Shown one piece after another: positions 26,683 through 34,429 of a stretch of 42,298 nt of DNA. Made by a program: the position numbers and the translations under genes. The stretch's first letter is position 1. The number at the start of each line of letters is the position of its first letter. The notes beneath the pieces were generated by a model. It did no database searches, was not told the DNA's origin, and worked only from the letters and a program-made list of their open reading frames with translations. Source of the stretch: Planktomarina sp. (GTDB lineage: Bacteria > Pseudomonadota > Alphaproteobacteria > Rhodobacterales > Rhodobacteraceae); assembly GCA_020630595.1 (NCBI GenBank), contig JAHDBC010000012.1, forward strand, positions 27,457 to 69,754, in the 5' to 3' direction.

Positions 26683-27401
26683 TGAAAGCCATTCAATGGG
26701 TGCTGTCGCTGGTGTTCATCATTCAGATGTATCTGGCGATGGTGGTTTTGGCCGTCGTGTTCCTGATCCCGATGTTGTTGCATCCAGCGGGGGCCCATGC
26801 GGCCTGCAAAACCTATTGCTGGTGGGTTCTGTTTACGGCGCGCTGGATGGTTGGCCTGAAAACCGAAGTGCGGGGCACACCGCCCACAGACGAAGTGATG
26901 GTCGCCGCCAAACATCAGTCTTTCTTCGATATCATCATCATTTTTTACCACCTGCCGCGCCCCAAATTCATCATGAAACGCGAACTTCTGTTCGCCCCGA
27001 TTCTGGGGCAATATGCGTACCGTTTGGGCTGTGTGCCGGTGAACCGGGGCAAAGGGGCGGAAGCGATCAAAAAGATGGTCGCCGCGGTGCAATCCGGACA
27101 GGCCCGCCCGGGCCAGCTGGTCATTTATCCGCAAGGCACCCGTGTCGCCCCGGGGGAAAAGCGCAGCTATAAAATCGGCACGGCGGCCCTGTATCAGGCA
27201 CTGGGGCAGGCCTGTGTTCCGGTTGCCGTCAACGTGGGGGCGTTCTGGCCGAAACACGGGATCATGCGCACACGTGGCACGGCAGTGGTCGAATTTATGG
27301 ACCGCATTGAACCGGGGCTGACGAACGATGAATTCATGGCACGCATGGAAGGGGACATCGAACCCCTGTCCGATGCCCTGTTGAAAGAAGCGCGATCATG
27401 A
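26682..27401 (+). CDS. 1-acyl-sn-glycerol-3-phosphate acyltransferase (PlsC family)
   Basis: This 239-residue membrane acyltransferase has the catalytic HxxxxD motif as H-QSFF-D (KHQSFFD), the glycerol-phosphate-binding segment (CVPVNRGKGAEAI), and the third block YPQGTRVAPGEK. An N-terminal hydrophobic segment anchors it. It would transfer the second acyl chain in phosphatidic acid synthesis. It begins inside the ftsX stop and ends inside the next start, so the four-gene block from ftsE is one operon. Linking lipid synthesis to division is an inference. Confidence 0.9.
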   Translation: MKAIQWVLSLVFIIQMYLAMVVLAVVFLIPMLLHPAGAHAACKTYCWWVLFTARWMVGLKTEVRGTPPTDEVMVAAKHQSFFDIIIIFYHLPRPKFIMKRELLFAPILGQYAYRLGCVPVNRGKGAEAIKKMVAAVQSGQARPGQLVIYPQGTRVAPGEKRSYKIGTAALYQALGQACVPVAVNVGAFWPKHGIMRTRGTAVVEFMDRIEPGLTNDEFMARMEGDIEPLSDALLKEARS

Positions 27402-28015
27402 CATGGATCACCGACCTTGCCGCGCTGGAAGATCGATATGGCACCCCGGCAGACGCATCGCTGATCAAAGTTGCCGATCATATCACGGATGAATACGCCG
27501 CATGGATCACAGCATCACGGCTGTGCATCCTGTCGACCGTTGGCCCCGATGGGACAGACGGCAGCCCACGGGGCGATGACGGCCCGGTTGTGCGCATCGT
27601 CGATCCGGGCACGCTTTGGATGCCGGATTGGCGCGGCAACAATCGCTGTGATTCCCTGCGCAACATCGTGGCAGACGGGCGTGTTTCGCTGATGTTCATG
27701 GTGCGCGGAACCAACAATGTGATCCGCGTCAACGGCACGGCACGGCTGTCCGTCGATGCGGGGATCATCGCTGCATTTGAACAGGGCGGGCATCACCCCC
27801 GGTCCGTGATCGTCATCACAGTGGCAGAGGTTTATTCACAATGTGCCCGCGCCCTCATGCGGGCGGGTGTCTGGGACACGGCAGACGACAGCCCCGGCCT
27901 GCCCACAATGGGGGATATCCTGCGCGCCCAAAAGGCCGGGTTTGATGGAAAAACCTACGACGCCCAATGGGCCGCGCGGGCGCGCGACACCATGTGGGGC
28001 GACCCGAAAGAATAG
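27398..28015 (+). CDS. Pyridoxamine 5'-phosphate oxidase family (FMN-binding) protein
   Basis: This 205-residue protein has the split-barrel flavin fold: CILSTVGPDGTDGSPRGDD, LWMPDWRGNNRCDSLRNI and VSLMFMVRGTNNVIRVNGTARL. It resembles the MSMEG_1061-type branch of PPOX-fold proteins, not true PdxH. The substrate is unknown. The ATG overlaps the acyltransferase stop (ATGA), so it is the last gene of the ftsE operon. Confidence 0.86.
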   Translation: MTWITDLAALEDRYGTPADASLIKVADHITDEYAAWITASRLCILSTVGPDGTDGSPRGDDGPVVRIVDPGTLWMPDWRGNNRCDSLRNIVADGRVSLMFMVRGTNNVIRVNGTARLSVDAGIIAAFEQGGHHPRSVIVITVAEVYSQCARALMRAGVWDTADDSPGLPTMGDILRAQKAGFDGKTYDAQWAARARDTMWGDPKE

Positions 28016-28067
28016 GGCCACCACCCCATTGGCGCAAAGATTGGCCGTGCGCTTGCGTCTGACGGGA

Positions 28068-28538
28068 TCAGAACGTTTCGATGATCAAACGGGCGTTGCA
28101 CAGACTGCCGTCATAGGTGCCGATCCAGACATCGTAAATGCCGCCGCCTGCCGGGTTGGTGAAGCGGATTTTCGGATCGATGTTTCCATTATCGTCATCG
28201 TCAAAATACCAGTTGCCCGCCGCCGTGTTCACAGCCAGAACCGCATCGCATTCTGAAAGTACGCGGAATTCAATTTCATAGCCGCCCAAATTGTTCACAG
28301 TGATCGAAAAGTCTGGCGCAGACGTAACGTGGCCGCTGGGACGACCGTTCCAGTTTCGCCAGTTGATCGCACATTTCTTAAGATTTCGATCCCCCCCCGC
28401 AACGACATCCAGCGCACGCGGGCTGTACAGATCCGACCCGGAATAGGTCGCTTGGGCCCCCCATGCCGAAGCATCCGGGCACGCTGCGGCGGCGCCTGCA
28501 CTTAGGGTAAAAAACAGGGCTGAAAATAGGCGTTTCAT
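28068..28538 (-). CDS. Small secreted beta-rich protein, function unknown
   Basis: The first 19 residues are a signal peptide (RLFSALFFTLSAGAAAA). The mature protein of about 137 residues has four cysteines and a beta-rich pattern like pre-peptidase C-terminal domains (VNTAAGNWYFDDDDNGNID, YDVWIGTYDG). I do not recognise a named function. The start is supported by AAGGAGG, which lies directly after a perfect 18-bp palindrome (28548-28565). It lies downstream of accA on the same strand with a 68-base gap. Confidence 0.75.
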   Translation of the reverse strand: MKRLFSALFFTLSAGAAAACPDASAWGAQATYSGSDLYSPRALDVVAGGDRNLKKCAINWRNWNGRPSGHVTSAPDFSITVNNLGGYEIEFRVLSECDAVLAVNTAAGNWYFDDDDNGNIDPKIRFTNPAGGGIYDVWIGTYDGSLCNARLIIETF

Positions 28539-28547
28539 CTAAGCCTC

Positions 28548-28565
28548 CTTAAACAATTGTTTAAG
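28548..28565 (-). promoter_or_regulatory. 18-bp perfect palindrome abutting the ribosome-binding site
   Basis: CTTAAACAATTGTTTAAG is a perfect palindrome. On the minus strand its last AAG is the start of AAGGAGG, the ribosome-binding site of the secreted protein that starts at 28538. It could be a repressor site over the promoter or leader, or a weak RNA stem that hides part of the ribosome-binding site. Confidence 0.6.
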
Positions 28566-28606
28566 AAGCATACCACAATCAACAGAATCTGCCCAGCCGC
28601 GTCAGA

Positions 28607-29569
28607 TCAGGCCGCCAACCCGTTCGATCCCATCGACAGGAATTTGCGGCGACGGTTGTTCAGCAGATCGTCTGGCGTCTGATTGGTCAATTCATCCAGC
28701 ATCGTTGCGATGGCCCCCGAAACGGCGTCCAATGTCGCTGTGCGGTCGCGGTGTGCGCCGCCCATGGGTTCTGAAATGATGGTGTCACAGATGCCCAGTT
28801 CGGTCAGGTCTTGCGCAGTCAGGCGAAGGGCTTCGGCGGCTTCGCGCATCTTTTCCGCGTCTTTCCACAGGATCGATGCACAACCTTCGGGACTGATCAC
28901 CGAATAGACCGAATGTTCCAACATCGCGACGCGGTTTGCCGTGGCAAAGGCGACCGCGCCCCCGGATCCGCCTTCGCCGATGATGATGGAAATCAACGGC
29001 ACCTTCAGTTGCAGGCATTTTTCGGTGGACCGGGCGATGGCTTCGGATTGGCCGCGTTCTTCTGCGCCTTTGCCGGGGTATGCGCCGGGGGTATCAACCA
29101 AGGTGATCACCGGCAGGCCAAACCGGTCGGCCAGATCCATCAACCGGACGGCCTTGCGATACCCTTCGGGCCGGGCCATGCCGAAATTGCGTTCGATCCG
29201 GGATTTCGTGTCGCTGCCCTTTTCATGGCCAATCACCACGACGGGCTGCCCTTTGAACCGGGCCAAGCCACCCATCACGGCCTGATCGTCGGCGAAATTG
29301 CGATCCCCGGCCAATGGCGTGTATTCAGTGAACAACGCTTCGATATAGTCTTTGCAATGGGGCCGTTCCGGGTGCCGCGCAACCTGACATTTCCGCCACG
29401 GGGTCAGGTCTTTGTACAAAGACACCAAAAGGTCAGCGGCCTTTTTGTCCAGGGCGGCGGCTTCGTCCGTGATATCCATTTCTTCGTTGGCCCGCGCCAA
29501 GGCACGCAGTTCTTCTGCCTTGCCTTCGATTTCTGCCAATGGGCGTTCGAAATCCAGATAATGGGTCAT
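28607..29569 (-). CDS. accA: Acetyl-CoA carboxylase carboxyltransferase subunit alpha
   Basis: AccA, with AccD, transfers the carboxyl group from carboxybiotin to acetyl-CoA to form malonyl-CoA, the first step of fatty acid synthesis. The 320-residue protein has the family's [13 protein letters not shown] start and the crotonase-like core with [30 protein letters not shown] and [12 protein letters not shown]. It is complete and of usual length. It diverges from a lipoprotein gene at 29700 over 130 bases. Confidence 0.97.
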   Translation of the reverse strand: MTHYLDFERPLAEIEGKAEELRALARANEEMDITDEAAALDKKAADLLVSLYKDLTPWRKCQVARHPERPHCKDYIEALFTEYTPLAGDRNFADDQAVMGGLARFKGQPVVVIGHEKGSDTKSRIERNFGMARPEGYRKAVRLMDLADRFGLPVITLVDTPGAYPGKGAEERGQSEAIARSTEKCLQLKVPLISIIIGEGGSGGAVAFATANRVAMLEHSVYSVISPEGCASILWKDAEKMREAAEALRLTAQDLTELGICDTIISEPMGGAHRDRTATLDAVSGAIATMLDELTNQTPDDLLNNRRRKFLSMGSNGLAA

Positions 29570-29699
29570 GACGTTACGTTCCCTTGTTTCGTTGCTATAT
29601 GCAAAGCGCCGCAGCGAAATTCAATCGCAATGCAATGGATTGCGCGAAAAGCCTGACTTTGCGAAGCTACAGACCTGTTCACAGCAAAGGATTTTTCGG

Positions 29700-30158
29700 A
29701 TGTCATTTCATATCACACTGCGCGGCGGCATTTTTGCAGGCCTTGGGCTTTTGGGTTTGGCGGCTTGCGCTGTGCCTGTGGCGTTGAATTTTGGCGACAA
29801 CAGCAGCGAATATGCAAATGACGGCGAATGCGATGATCCGCGCTTCATCGGGGCGGGGATGGCGACATCGCTGAACCAAGCCAACACAGAAGCCGACGCC
29901 ACCGATTGCCGGACCCTGTTCAACAGTGGCCGGGTTGAACTGGTCAGCGTGGCCGCCGGCAAGGCCGCGACCCAATGCGATGCTATCCGATATGGCGATG
30001 ACACGTCAGAATGGGCCAATGATGGCGAATGTGACGACCCACGCTTTATGGGGCCGGGGGCATCATCGATCATGTTGGCGTCTGATTTGTTCAAAGATGC
30101 CAAGGATTGCCGTGCGACCTGTGACGCCGGCTTGGTCTGGTTGCGCACGGCGCAATAG
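29700..30158 (+). CDS. Lipoprotein with duplicated NDGECDDPRF domain
   Basis: This 152-residue protein has a lipoprotein signal (GLGLLGLAAC, Cys at about 23) and then two similar units of about 60 residues. Each begins (F/Y)GD(N/D)(S/T)SE(Y/W)ANDGECDDPRF(I/M)G and ends with a DC pair. Each unit has conserved Cys and acidic residues that could form a disulfide and a metal site. I do not know a named function. AAAGGA lies about nine bases before the ATG. Its stop is followed by a palindromic repeat at the junction with mcl1. Confidence 0.75.
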   Translation: MSFHITLRGGIFAGLGLLGLAACAVPVALNFGDNSSEYANDGECDDPRFIGAGMATSLNQANTEADATDCRTLFNSGRVELVSVAAGKAATQCDAIRYGDDTSEWANDGECDDPRFMGPGASSIMLASDLFKDAKDCRATCDAGLVWLRTAQ

Positions 30159-30187
30159 GTTCGGAACACCCACCCCGCGCCAGTGGC

Positions 30188-30209
30188 GTAGGGTGGGTGG
30201 AACCCACCG
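30188..30209. repeat. GGTGGGTGCAACCCACC element, variant copy
   Basis: GTAGGGTGGGTGGAACCCACCG here matches the start of the 25-bp arm at 10296-10320 with one change (loop GGA instead of GCA). The two stem halves are conserved. It lies between the convergent lipoprotein gene and mcl1, the same type of place as the other copies. Confidence 0.75.
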
Positions 30210-30213
30210 TTCG

Positions 30214-31179
30214 TTACCCCGCAGATGCCGCGATCAGTTCAGACTGTTTCACGATCACTTCGGCTTGTTTGATCGACGCGATATCGACCAAGCGACCCTT
30301 GTAGACGGTCGCGCCTTCGCCGTTGGCCTTGGCCTGTTCCATGGCTGCCAGAATTTCGCGGGCTTCGGCAACAGCGTCTTCTGATGGGGTGAAGACTTCG
30401 TTGGCCAAGGCGATCTGTTTGGGGTGGATGGCCCATTTGCCGACCATGCCCAATGTGGCCGACCGTTTCGCCTGCGCACGGAACCCGTCATCATCACTGA
30501 AATCCCCGAATGGACCATCGACCGGCAGAACGCCGTGGGTGCGACAGGCGGCGACAATGGCGGCCTGCGCCCAGTGCCATGGGTCTGACCAATGCTGCAC
30601 CCCGTCGCGCAGCATGTAGTAGTTTTCCTGCGTACCCCCGATGCCTGTGGTCTGCATGCCCATCGATGCAGCAAAATCCGCAGCGCCCAATGACATGGCC
30701 ACCAACCGGTCAGATGCGGCGGCGATTTCTTCGACATGGGCAATGCCCGCGGCGGATTCGATGATCACTTCGAAAGTGATGCGTTTCTTGCGGCCCTTGG
30801 CGGCTTCGATGGCAGACACCAAGGCATCGACGGCATAGATATCGCCGGCACATCCCACTTTCGGGATCATGATCTGGTCCAGCCGGTCGGATGCCTGTTC
30901 CAGCAAATCCACCACGTCGCGGTACCAATAAGGCGTATCCAACCCATTGATCCGAACAGACAGGGTTTTCGTGCCCCAATCAATATCATGGGTCGCTTTG
31001 ATCACATTTTCCCGCGCCATGTCCTTGTCGGTGGGGGCGACGGAATCCTCCAGATCCAGGTTGATCACATCGGCCGCTGACGCCGCCATTTTTGGGTGCA
31101 ACTTGGTGTTCGATCCGGGGCCAAACAGTTGGCAACGGTTCGGACGATCAACGGGTGCGGGTTGCAGGCGGAAAGACAT
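30214..31179 (-). CDS. mcl1: L-malyl-CoA / beta-methylmalyl-CoA lyase
   Basis: This enzyme cleaves beta-methylmalyl-CoA to propionyl-CoA and glyoxylate, and malyl-CoA to acetyl-CoA and glyoxylate, in the ethylmalonyl-CoA pathway. The 321-residue CitE-like protein has the N-terminal CQLFGPGSNTKLHPKM, the acidic VINLDLEDSVAP motif, FEVIIESAAGIAHVEE and a Rhodobacter-type C-terminus. Acetoacetyl-CoA made by PhaA is a feeder of this pathway. The gene diverges from dgcN with 299 bases between that contain a TGC/GCA-rich dyad. Confidence 0.92.
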   Translation of the reverse strand: MSFRLQPAPVDRPNRCQLFGPGSNTKLHPKMAASAADVINLDLEDSVAPTDKDMARENVIKATHDIDWGTKTLSVRINGLDTPYWYRDVVDLLEQASDRLDQIMIPKVGCAGDIYAVDALVSAIEAAKGRKKRITFEVIIESAAGIAHVEEIAAASDRLVAMSLGAADFAASMGMQTTGIGGTQENYYMLRDGVQHWSDPWHWAQAAIVAACRTHGVLPVDGPFGDFSDDDGFRAQAKRSATLGMVGKWAIHPKQIALANEVFTPSEDAVAEAREILAAMEQAKANGEGATVYKGRLVDIASIKQAEVIVKQSELIAASAG

Positions 31180-31478
31180 CGCATGGACCTTTGGGTAAGA
31201 ATGTTACGTTTTGTTCGCTGTGGTGGGTATTATCTTTCGCACAATGCTGCAACCGCATTTTGCATGTGCAGCATGACGGCCCCGTGCGAAAATCGTGCGG
31301 GAATCACGCGCAGGTCTGGAGGATCAACGGTTTCTGATCCGAAACGTAGAATAATCTTGCGCAAAATTTTCTGAAATCGGTGAAGGTTTGCAGAAATGTC
31401 TGCCTTTACGCCCATATCTGCGAAGACCTTCGCGCGTACCGCCGTATACTGCGGGAAATTCTTGCAAGGATGATTCCC
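31180..31478. promoter_or_regulatory. Divergent region mcl1 / dgcN with TGC/GCA dyad
   Basis: This 299-base region holds the promoters of two divergent operons. ATGCTGCA (31244-31251) and TGCAGCAT (31267-31274) are exact inverted repeats, with GCA and TGC near the middle giving a longer imperfect dyad. TTGCGCAA occurs at 31357-31364. TATACT (31445-31450) may be a -10 box for dgcN; a clear -35 box is missing. I see no small gene here. Confidence 0.5.
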
Positions 31479-32480
31479 ATGATCCGTACTCCTTACCTTT
31501 TGTTTTTGGGCGACGCGCCCGACATGCTGGCCGCCAAAGTGGCCATCGGCATCCGGGACTGGCGCCCGGAAAATGCTGTTGGTCAGTTCCGCATGGATGG
31601 CTGTGGCGCCGATCTGGGCATTCCGGATCTGTCGCTGGACGAAGCGTTGGAACAGGGCTGCAAAACGCTGGTCGTTGGTGTGGCCAACCGGGGTGGCGTG
31701 ATTTCCGCAGCCTGGAAAGAAGTGCTGGTCGAAGCGCTGCAAAAAGGGTTCGATCTGGCGTCTGGCCTGCACAACCTGTTGCGTGACGAAGATGAACTGG
31801 TCGCGGCAGCCCGCGTCAATGGCCGCACGCTGCATGATGTGCGCATCCCATCCGTGGCCTATCCCATTGCCAACGGCAAGAAACGCACCGGCAAGCGGTG
31901 CCTGACCGTTGGCACGGATTGTTCCGTGGGCAAAATGTACACTGCGATGGCGATGGATGCTGAAATGCAAAAGCGCGGCATGAAATCCACGTTCCGCGCG
32001 ACAGGCCAGACCGGCATTCTGATCACCGGGGGCGGTGTGCCGCTGGATGCTGTGATTGCCGATTTCATGGCTGGGGCCGTCGAATATCTGACGCCAGACA
32101 ACGATGATGATCATTGGGATCATATCGAAGGGCAGGGGTCCCTGTTCCATGTATCGTATTCCGGTGTGACCATGGCGCTGGTGCACGGCGGTCAGCCTGA
32201 CGCGCTGATTTTGGGCCATGAACCGACACGGGCGCATATGCGCGGCCTGCCCGAATATCAGCAGCCATCGCTGGAAGATTTGCGCGATACCGCGCTGGCG
32301 CTTGCAAAAGTGGCGAACCCGAATTGCAAGGTCGTGGGCATTTCTGTCAACACCCAGCACATGGAAGAAGCCGAAGCATTGGCCTATCTGGCAGAGGTTG
32401 AAGACCGCATGGGCCTGCCCACCACGGACCCGATCCGCGTCGGTGCCGGCAAGCTGGTCGATGCGTTGGAAGGCATCTGA
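31479..32480 (+). CDS. dgcN: DUF1611 protein, predicted D-glutamate N-acetyltransferase DgcN
   Basis: This 333-residue protein belongs to the DUF1611 family, which has a P-loop-like GTDCSVGK (145-152) in the C-terminal domain and the phrase LGHEPTRAHMRG. In marine Proteobacteria, DgcN is described as acetylating D-glutamate with acetyl-CoA to N-acetyl-D-glutamate. The next gene encodes a DgcA-like racemase and the third a D-amino acid aminotransferase, which strongly supports this role here. The ATG at 31479 has AAGGA eight bases upstream; an in-frame ATG at 31470 overlaps that site. The stop is three bases before dgcA. Confidence 0.88.
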   Translation: MIRTPYLLFLGDAPDMLAAKVAIGIRDWRPENAVGQFRMDGCGADLGIPDLSLDEALEQGCKTLVVGVANRGGVISAAWKEVLVEALQKGFDLASGLHNLLRDEDELVAAARVNGRTLHDVRIPSVAYPIANGKKRTGKRCLTVGTDCSVGKMYTAMAMDAEMQKRGMKSTFRATGQTGILITGGGVPLDAVIADFMAGAVEYLTPDNDDDHWDHIEGQGSLFHVSYSGVTMALVHGGQPDALILGHEPTRAHMRGLPEYQQPSLEDLRDTALALAKVANPNCKVVGISVNTQHMEEAEALAYLAEVEDRMGLPTTDPIRVGAGKLVDALEGI

Positions 32481-32483
32481 CCC

Positions 32484-33446
32484 ATGAAAATCACTGTCCA
32501 GGCAGAATCGTTCAAGCTGGCCCAGGTGTTCACGATCTCGCGCGGGTCGCGGACACAGGCCGATGTCCTGACCGTCTTTGTGGAAGATCAGGGCGTGACC
32601 GGCTGGGGGGAATGCGTGCCCTATGCCCGCTATGGCGAAACGCTGGACAGTGTAACGGCGCAGATCAACGGTCTGGGGGCGCTGGATCGGCAGGAATTGC
32701 AAGATGCACTTCCTGCGGGGGCGGCCCGAAACGCAGTGGATTGTGCGCTGTGGGATTGGGAGGCCAAGCGCAAGGGCACAACTGTGGCGGCTTTGGCCGG
32801 GATCAGGGATTTGGGCCCGGAAATCACGGCCTATACGCTGTCGCTGGACACGCCCGAAGCAATGGAAGCGCAGGCCGCAAAAAACGCATTTCGCCCCCTG
32901 TTGAAGATCAAGCTGGGCACCCCCGACGATATGCCAAGGTTGGAGGCCGTGCGACGCGGCGCACCTGCATCGCGCATCATCGTGGATGCCAATGAAGGCT
33001 GGACGGCAGAAGTTTATTCCGATCTGGCCCCGCATCTGGTGCGTTTGGGGGTGGAACTGGTGGAACAACCGCTGCCAGCATCCGAAGATGACGCCCTGTT
33101 GGGGCTGGCCCGTCCACTGCCGGTGTGCGCAGATGAATCCTGCCATGACCGCACATCGCTTGCCGCAATGGCGGGCAAATACGATTTTGCCAACATCAAG
33201 CTGGATAAGACCGGTGGCCTGACCGAAGCGTTGCAGTTGCGCCAAGCGGCAGTCGATGCGGGATTTGGCATCATGGTTGGGTGCATGGTCGGCACATCGC
33301 TGGCCATGGCCCCGGCCACGCTGGTTGCGCAGGGTGCGGCCTTTACCGATCTTGACGGCCCGCTTTTGTTGGCAGAAGACCGCGATGCAGCATTGAAATT
33401 TGATGACGCCGGTGTGCATCCACCCCGGCCCGAACTTTGGGGATAG
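32484..33446 (+). CDS. dgcA: Enolase-superfamily epimerase, predicted N-acetyl-D-glutamate racemase DgcA
   Basis: This 320-residue enolase-superfamily enzyme has the catalytic lysine pair of the mandelate-racemase/muconate-lactonizing branch: K141 and K143 (LLKIKLG) and K239 (NIKLDK). Metal ligands are D168 (VDANE), E194 (VEQPLP) and D217 (ADES). The family is often annotated as L-Ala-D/L-Glu epimerase (dipeptide epimerase). Next to dgcN the better call is DgcA, which converts N-acetyl-D-glutamate to N-acetyl-L-glutamate. A dipeptide epimerase acting on murein peptides remains possible. It is tightly spaced between dgcN and dat. Confidence 0.85.
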   Translation: MKITVQAESFKLAQVFTISRGSRTQADVLTVFVEDQGVTGWGECVPYARYGETLDSVTAQINGLGALDRQELQDALPAGAARNAVDCALWDWEAKRKGTTVAALAGIRDLGPEITAYTLSLDTPEAMEAQAAKNAFRPLLKIKLGTPDDMPRLEAVRRGAPASRIIVDANEGWTAEVYSDLAPHLVRLGVELVEQPLPASEDDALLGLARPLPVCADESCHDRTSLAAMAGKYDFANIKLDKTGGLTEALQLRQAAVDAGFGIMVGCMVGTSLAMAPATLVAQGAAFTDLDGPLLLAEDRDAALKFDDAGVHPPRPELWG

Positions 33447-33450
33447 TCCA

Positions 33451-34311
33451 ATGACCCGCACTGTCTATGTAAATGGGGACTATGTTCCTGAATCCGAAGC
33501 GATGGTTTCCGTCTTTGATCGCGGCTTTCTGTTCGCCGATGGCGTCTATGAAGTCACATCTGTGCTGGATGGCAAATTGGTGGATTTTGACGGCCACGCC
33601 GTGCGGCTGGAACGGTCGTTGTCTGAACTGGGCATGGGTCATCCGATCACCAAAGACGATCTGTTGGCGGCACACCGCGAACTTGTGCGCCTGAACGATA
33701 TCACGGACGGTCTGGTTTATCTGCAAATCACACGCGGATCCGACGGCGACCGGGATTTTGTGTATCCTGCCGCTGATACGCCGCAGACGGTTGTTATGTT
33801 CACGCAGAACAAACCCGGTCTGGCCGATGCACCCGCTGCGCGCACAGGGATCAAGGTGATTTCCATCGAAGATCAGCGCTGGGCGCGCCGCGACATCAAA
33901 ACAGTGCAGTTGCTGTATCCATCCATGGCCAAAATGGCGGCCAAGGCTGCGGGCTGCGATGATGCGTGGATGATCGAAGACGGGCATGTGACCGAAGGGT
34001 CGTCCAACAACGCCTATATCGTCAAAGGCAACAAGATCATCACCCGTCAGCTGTCCAACGATATCCTGCACGGCATCACCCGGGCCGCCGTTTTGCGCTT
34101 TGCCAAAGAAGCGCAGATGGAAGTCGAAGAACGCCTGTTCACCATCGAAGAAGCCAAACAGGCAGACGAGGCATTTGTCACATCGGCCAGTACCTTTGTC
34201 ATGCCGGTCGTTGAAATCGACGGGGCCACCATTGGGACGGGCGCACCGGGCAAAATCGCGCCCCGTTTGCGCGAAATCTATCTGGATGAAAGCCGCAAAG
34301 CCGCCATCTGA
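33451..34311 (+). CDS. D-amino acid aminotransferase (class IV)
   Basis: This PLP enzyme of fold type IV (286 residues) has K150 (RRDIKTVQLL) as the Schiff-base lysine, VFDRGFLFADGVYE at the N-terminus, and ITRGSDGDRDF and VTEGSSNNAYIV, typical of D-alanine aminotransferases. It would move the amino group from D-amino acids to 2-oxoglutarate, giving D-glutamate for DgcN and DgcA. It starts four bases after the dgcA stop, making a three-gene operon. Substrate range is not certain. Confidence 0.88.
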   Translation: MTRTVYVNGDYVPESEAMVSVFDRGFLFADGVYEVTSVLDGKLVDFDGHAVRLERSLSELGMGHPITKDDLLAAHRELVRLNDITDGLVYLQITRGSDGDRDFVYPAADTPQTVVMFTQNKPGLADAPAARTGIKVISIEDQRWARRDIKTVQLLYPSMAKMAAKAAGCDDAWMIEDGHVTEGSSNNAYIVKGNKIITRQLSNDILHGITRAAVLRFAKEAQMEVEERLFTIEEAKQADEAFVTSASTFVMPVVEIDGATIGTGAPGKIAPRLREIYLDESRKAAI

Positions 34312-34332
34312 GGCATTTGAGTCATAAACCGT

Positions 34333-34360
34333 GCCCGAAGCGAACGGTGTTACTTCGGGC
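34333..34360 (+). other. GC-rich hairpin after the dgcN-dgcA-dat operon
   Basis: GCCCGAAG (34333-34340) and CTTCGGGC (34353-34360) form a perfect 8-bp stem with a 12-base loop, 21 bases after the dat stop. No U-run follows, so it is at best a rho-dependent or processing site. Confidence 0.45.
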
Positions 34361-34429
34361 CGCCCATTCCCCCTTGCGCGATTCGCCGAATTGTTCATTG
34401 TGGCCGCAAATAAAGCGGGGAACTGGGAC

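Noticed and set aside
31230-33461. 743-residue minus-strand open frame
   Set aside because: It is the shadow of dgcN and dgcA, both of which match known families. The His/Arg-rich composition is typical of antisense frames.
34331-34429. GTG start at 34331 for the OmpA-like gene
   Set aside because: It would place 33 unlike residues before the membrane helix and overlap the hairpin at 34333-34360. The ATG at 34430 directly precedes the helix.
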